Source of the DNA: an uncultured Acinetobacter sp.
GTDB taxonomy: Bacteria; Pseudomonadota; Gammaproteobacteria; Pseudomonadales; Moraxellaceae
Assembly (NCBI RefSeq): GCF_943914805.1
Contig: NZ_CALUDM010000158.1
Span: 1-6,440, forward strand
Direction of reading: 5' to 3'
Length of the DNA stretch: 6,440 bases
Below the pieces are notes generated by a model. That model was not told the DNA's origin. It saw nothing but the letters and a program-made list of their open reading frames with translations, and did not search any database. This document shows, in pieces, positions 6,075 to 6,440 of this stretch. The translations under genes and the position numbers were made by a program. Numbering within the stretch: the stretch's first letter is position 1; every line of letters starts with the position of its first letter.

Positions 6075-6275
6075 ATGGCAATTGCAAAAGTTGTAGAGGT
6101 AAATTCGAGTAGTACTAAAAGTTTTGAGGATGCAATTCAAACAGGAATCGCCAAAGTCACTGAAACAATCAAAAATGTACAAGGGGCATGGATCAACGAA
6201 CAAAAAGTTATTATTAAGGACAATAAAATTACTGAATATCGCGTCAATCTAAAAATTAGCTTCTTGGTTGAGTAA
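6075..6275 (+). CDS. dodecin family flavin-binding protein
   Basis: Dodecins are small proteins that assemble into hollow dodecamers and bind flavins between stacked tryptophans, buffering free riboflavin and FMN in the cytosol. From the ATG at 6075 the product has 66 residues, matching the family's usual 65-75. It shows the expected beta-alpha-beta-beta layout: strand IAKVVEVNSSS (3-13), helix SFEDAIQTGIAKVTETIKNV (16-35), then two strands around AWINEQKVIIKDNKI and TEYRVNLKISFLVE. Trp39 matches the flavin-stacking tryptophan. The usual Gln in the next strand (xxQVxLKV) is Arg56 here, a change I believe is shared by a proteobacterial subgroup. The frame is open to an ATG at 6039, but the family N-terminus MAIAKVVEV fits 6075. 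The ribosome site is weak (GAG at 6064-6066, 8 bases away). A strong terminator follows, so the gene stands alone. Confidence 0.9.
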   Translation: MAIAKVVEVNSSSTKSFEDAIQTGIAKVTETIKNVQGAWINEQKVIIKDNKITEYRVNLKISFLVE

Positions 6276-6287
6276 ATTTTTAAAATT

Positions 6288-6296
6288 TTATCCACA
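6288..6296 (+). promoter_or_regulatory. perfect DnaA box between dodecin and its terminator
   Basis: TTATCCACA here is identical to the site at 3537-3545, and the match continues for four more bases (ATCA). It lies 12 bases after the dodecin stop codon and before the terminator hairpin. The motif matches the strong DnaA consensus TTATNCACA; binding is not shown. Confidence 0.45.
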
Positions 6297-6307
6297 ATCA
6301 AAATAAT

Positions 6308-6338
6308 AAAACCCCGACAGCATAATGTCGGGGTTTTT
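6308..6338. terminator. strong intrinsic terminator of the dodecin gene
   Basis: ACCCCGACA (6311-6319) pairs with TGTCGGGGT (6326-6334) around a GCATAA loop. The stem is GC-rich and extends into flanking A-run and T-run bases, with Ts to 6338. The A-run at 6308-6311 gives a short T-run on the other strand, so it may also stop minus-strand transcripts. Confidence 0.94.
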
Positions 6339-6387
6339 ATTTTAGGACTATTTATTGAAACGACTAGACGAACACATTTCCAAATAA

Positions 6388-6440
6388 GAGGGTGTAAATA
6401 ATTCTGTGTAAATACAGTTTTAAAAATACTTGGTTACACG
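6388..6440. mobile_element. possible terminal inverted repeat of an IS256-type insertion sequence (partial)
   Basis: Starting at GAGGGTGT (6388-6395), the motif GTGTAAATA occurs twice in direct orientation (6392-6400 and 6406-6414, a 14-bp period). TTACAC on the opposite sense follows at 6434-6439. Ends of IS256-family elements often have this look: a G-rich tip followed by repeated TGTGTAAA-like transposase sites. No transposase coding sequence is inside the window, and the second end cannot be seen. The alternative is an operator or promoter region of the next gene. The call rests on resemblance from memory. Confidence 0.35.

Noticed and set aside
1..6440. CRISPR array, tRNA, rRNA, toxin-antitoxin or phage-defence genes
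   Set aside because: No regularly spaced repeats, no tRNA-like cloverleaf and no protein motifs of these classes were seen on either strand.

Overview
The window looks like chromosomal DNA of an Acinetobacter-type gammaproteobacterium (Moraxellaceae). The reasons are its AT-rich composition, a full-length HtpG of 646 residues, an OmpW-type porin, an LprI-like exported protein, a dodecin of the AIAKVVEVN type, and two uncharacterised envelope proteins of a kind I associate with that group. The genus is inferred from protein character; no search was run.

Layout. Positions 1-168 are a very AT-rich leader with a probable sigma-70 promoter, followed by ompW (169-771, +) and a strong intrinsic terminator (790-815). 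A 221-bp spacer holds a small dyad and a probable promoter for a secreted LprI/DUF1311 protein (993-1334, +). A close match to a sigma-32 heat-shock promoter (1353-1380) precedes htpG (1506-3446, +), which ends at a hairpin that can work in both directions (3462-3491). That hairpin lies between htpG and a convergent gene for a predicted outer-membrane beta-barrel of unknown function (3600-4745, -). Between the two stop codons there is also a perfect inverted repeat carrying two facing DnaA-box-like sites. A 237-bp divergent region separates the barrel gene from an unrecognised exported protein (4983-5900, +). A dodecin flavin-storage gene (6075-6275, +) follows, then another perfect DnaA box and a strong terminator. 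The last ~50 bases resemble the terminal repeat of an IS256-type insertion sequence running out of the window.

How it fits together. Four of the six genes encode exported or outer-membrane proteins (OmpW, LprI-like, the barrel, and the 305-residue exported protein). The other two encode a cytosolic chaperone and a flavin buffer. Each gene appears to be its own transcription unit, except that no terminator is visible between the LprI-like gene and htpG, so read-through into htpG is possible. This reads as ordinary core-genome content. I see no defence system, CRISPR array, tRNA, rRNA or prophage. The points most worth following up are the DnaA-box repeats, the heat-shock promoter with a possible read-through control of htpG, the two uncharacterised divergent envelope genes, and the dodecin with an altered flavin-contact position.
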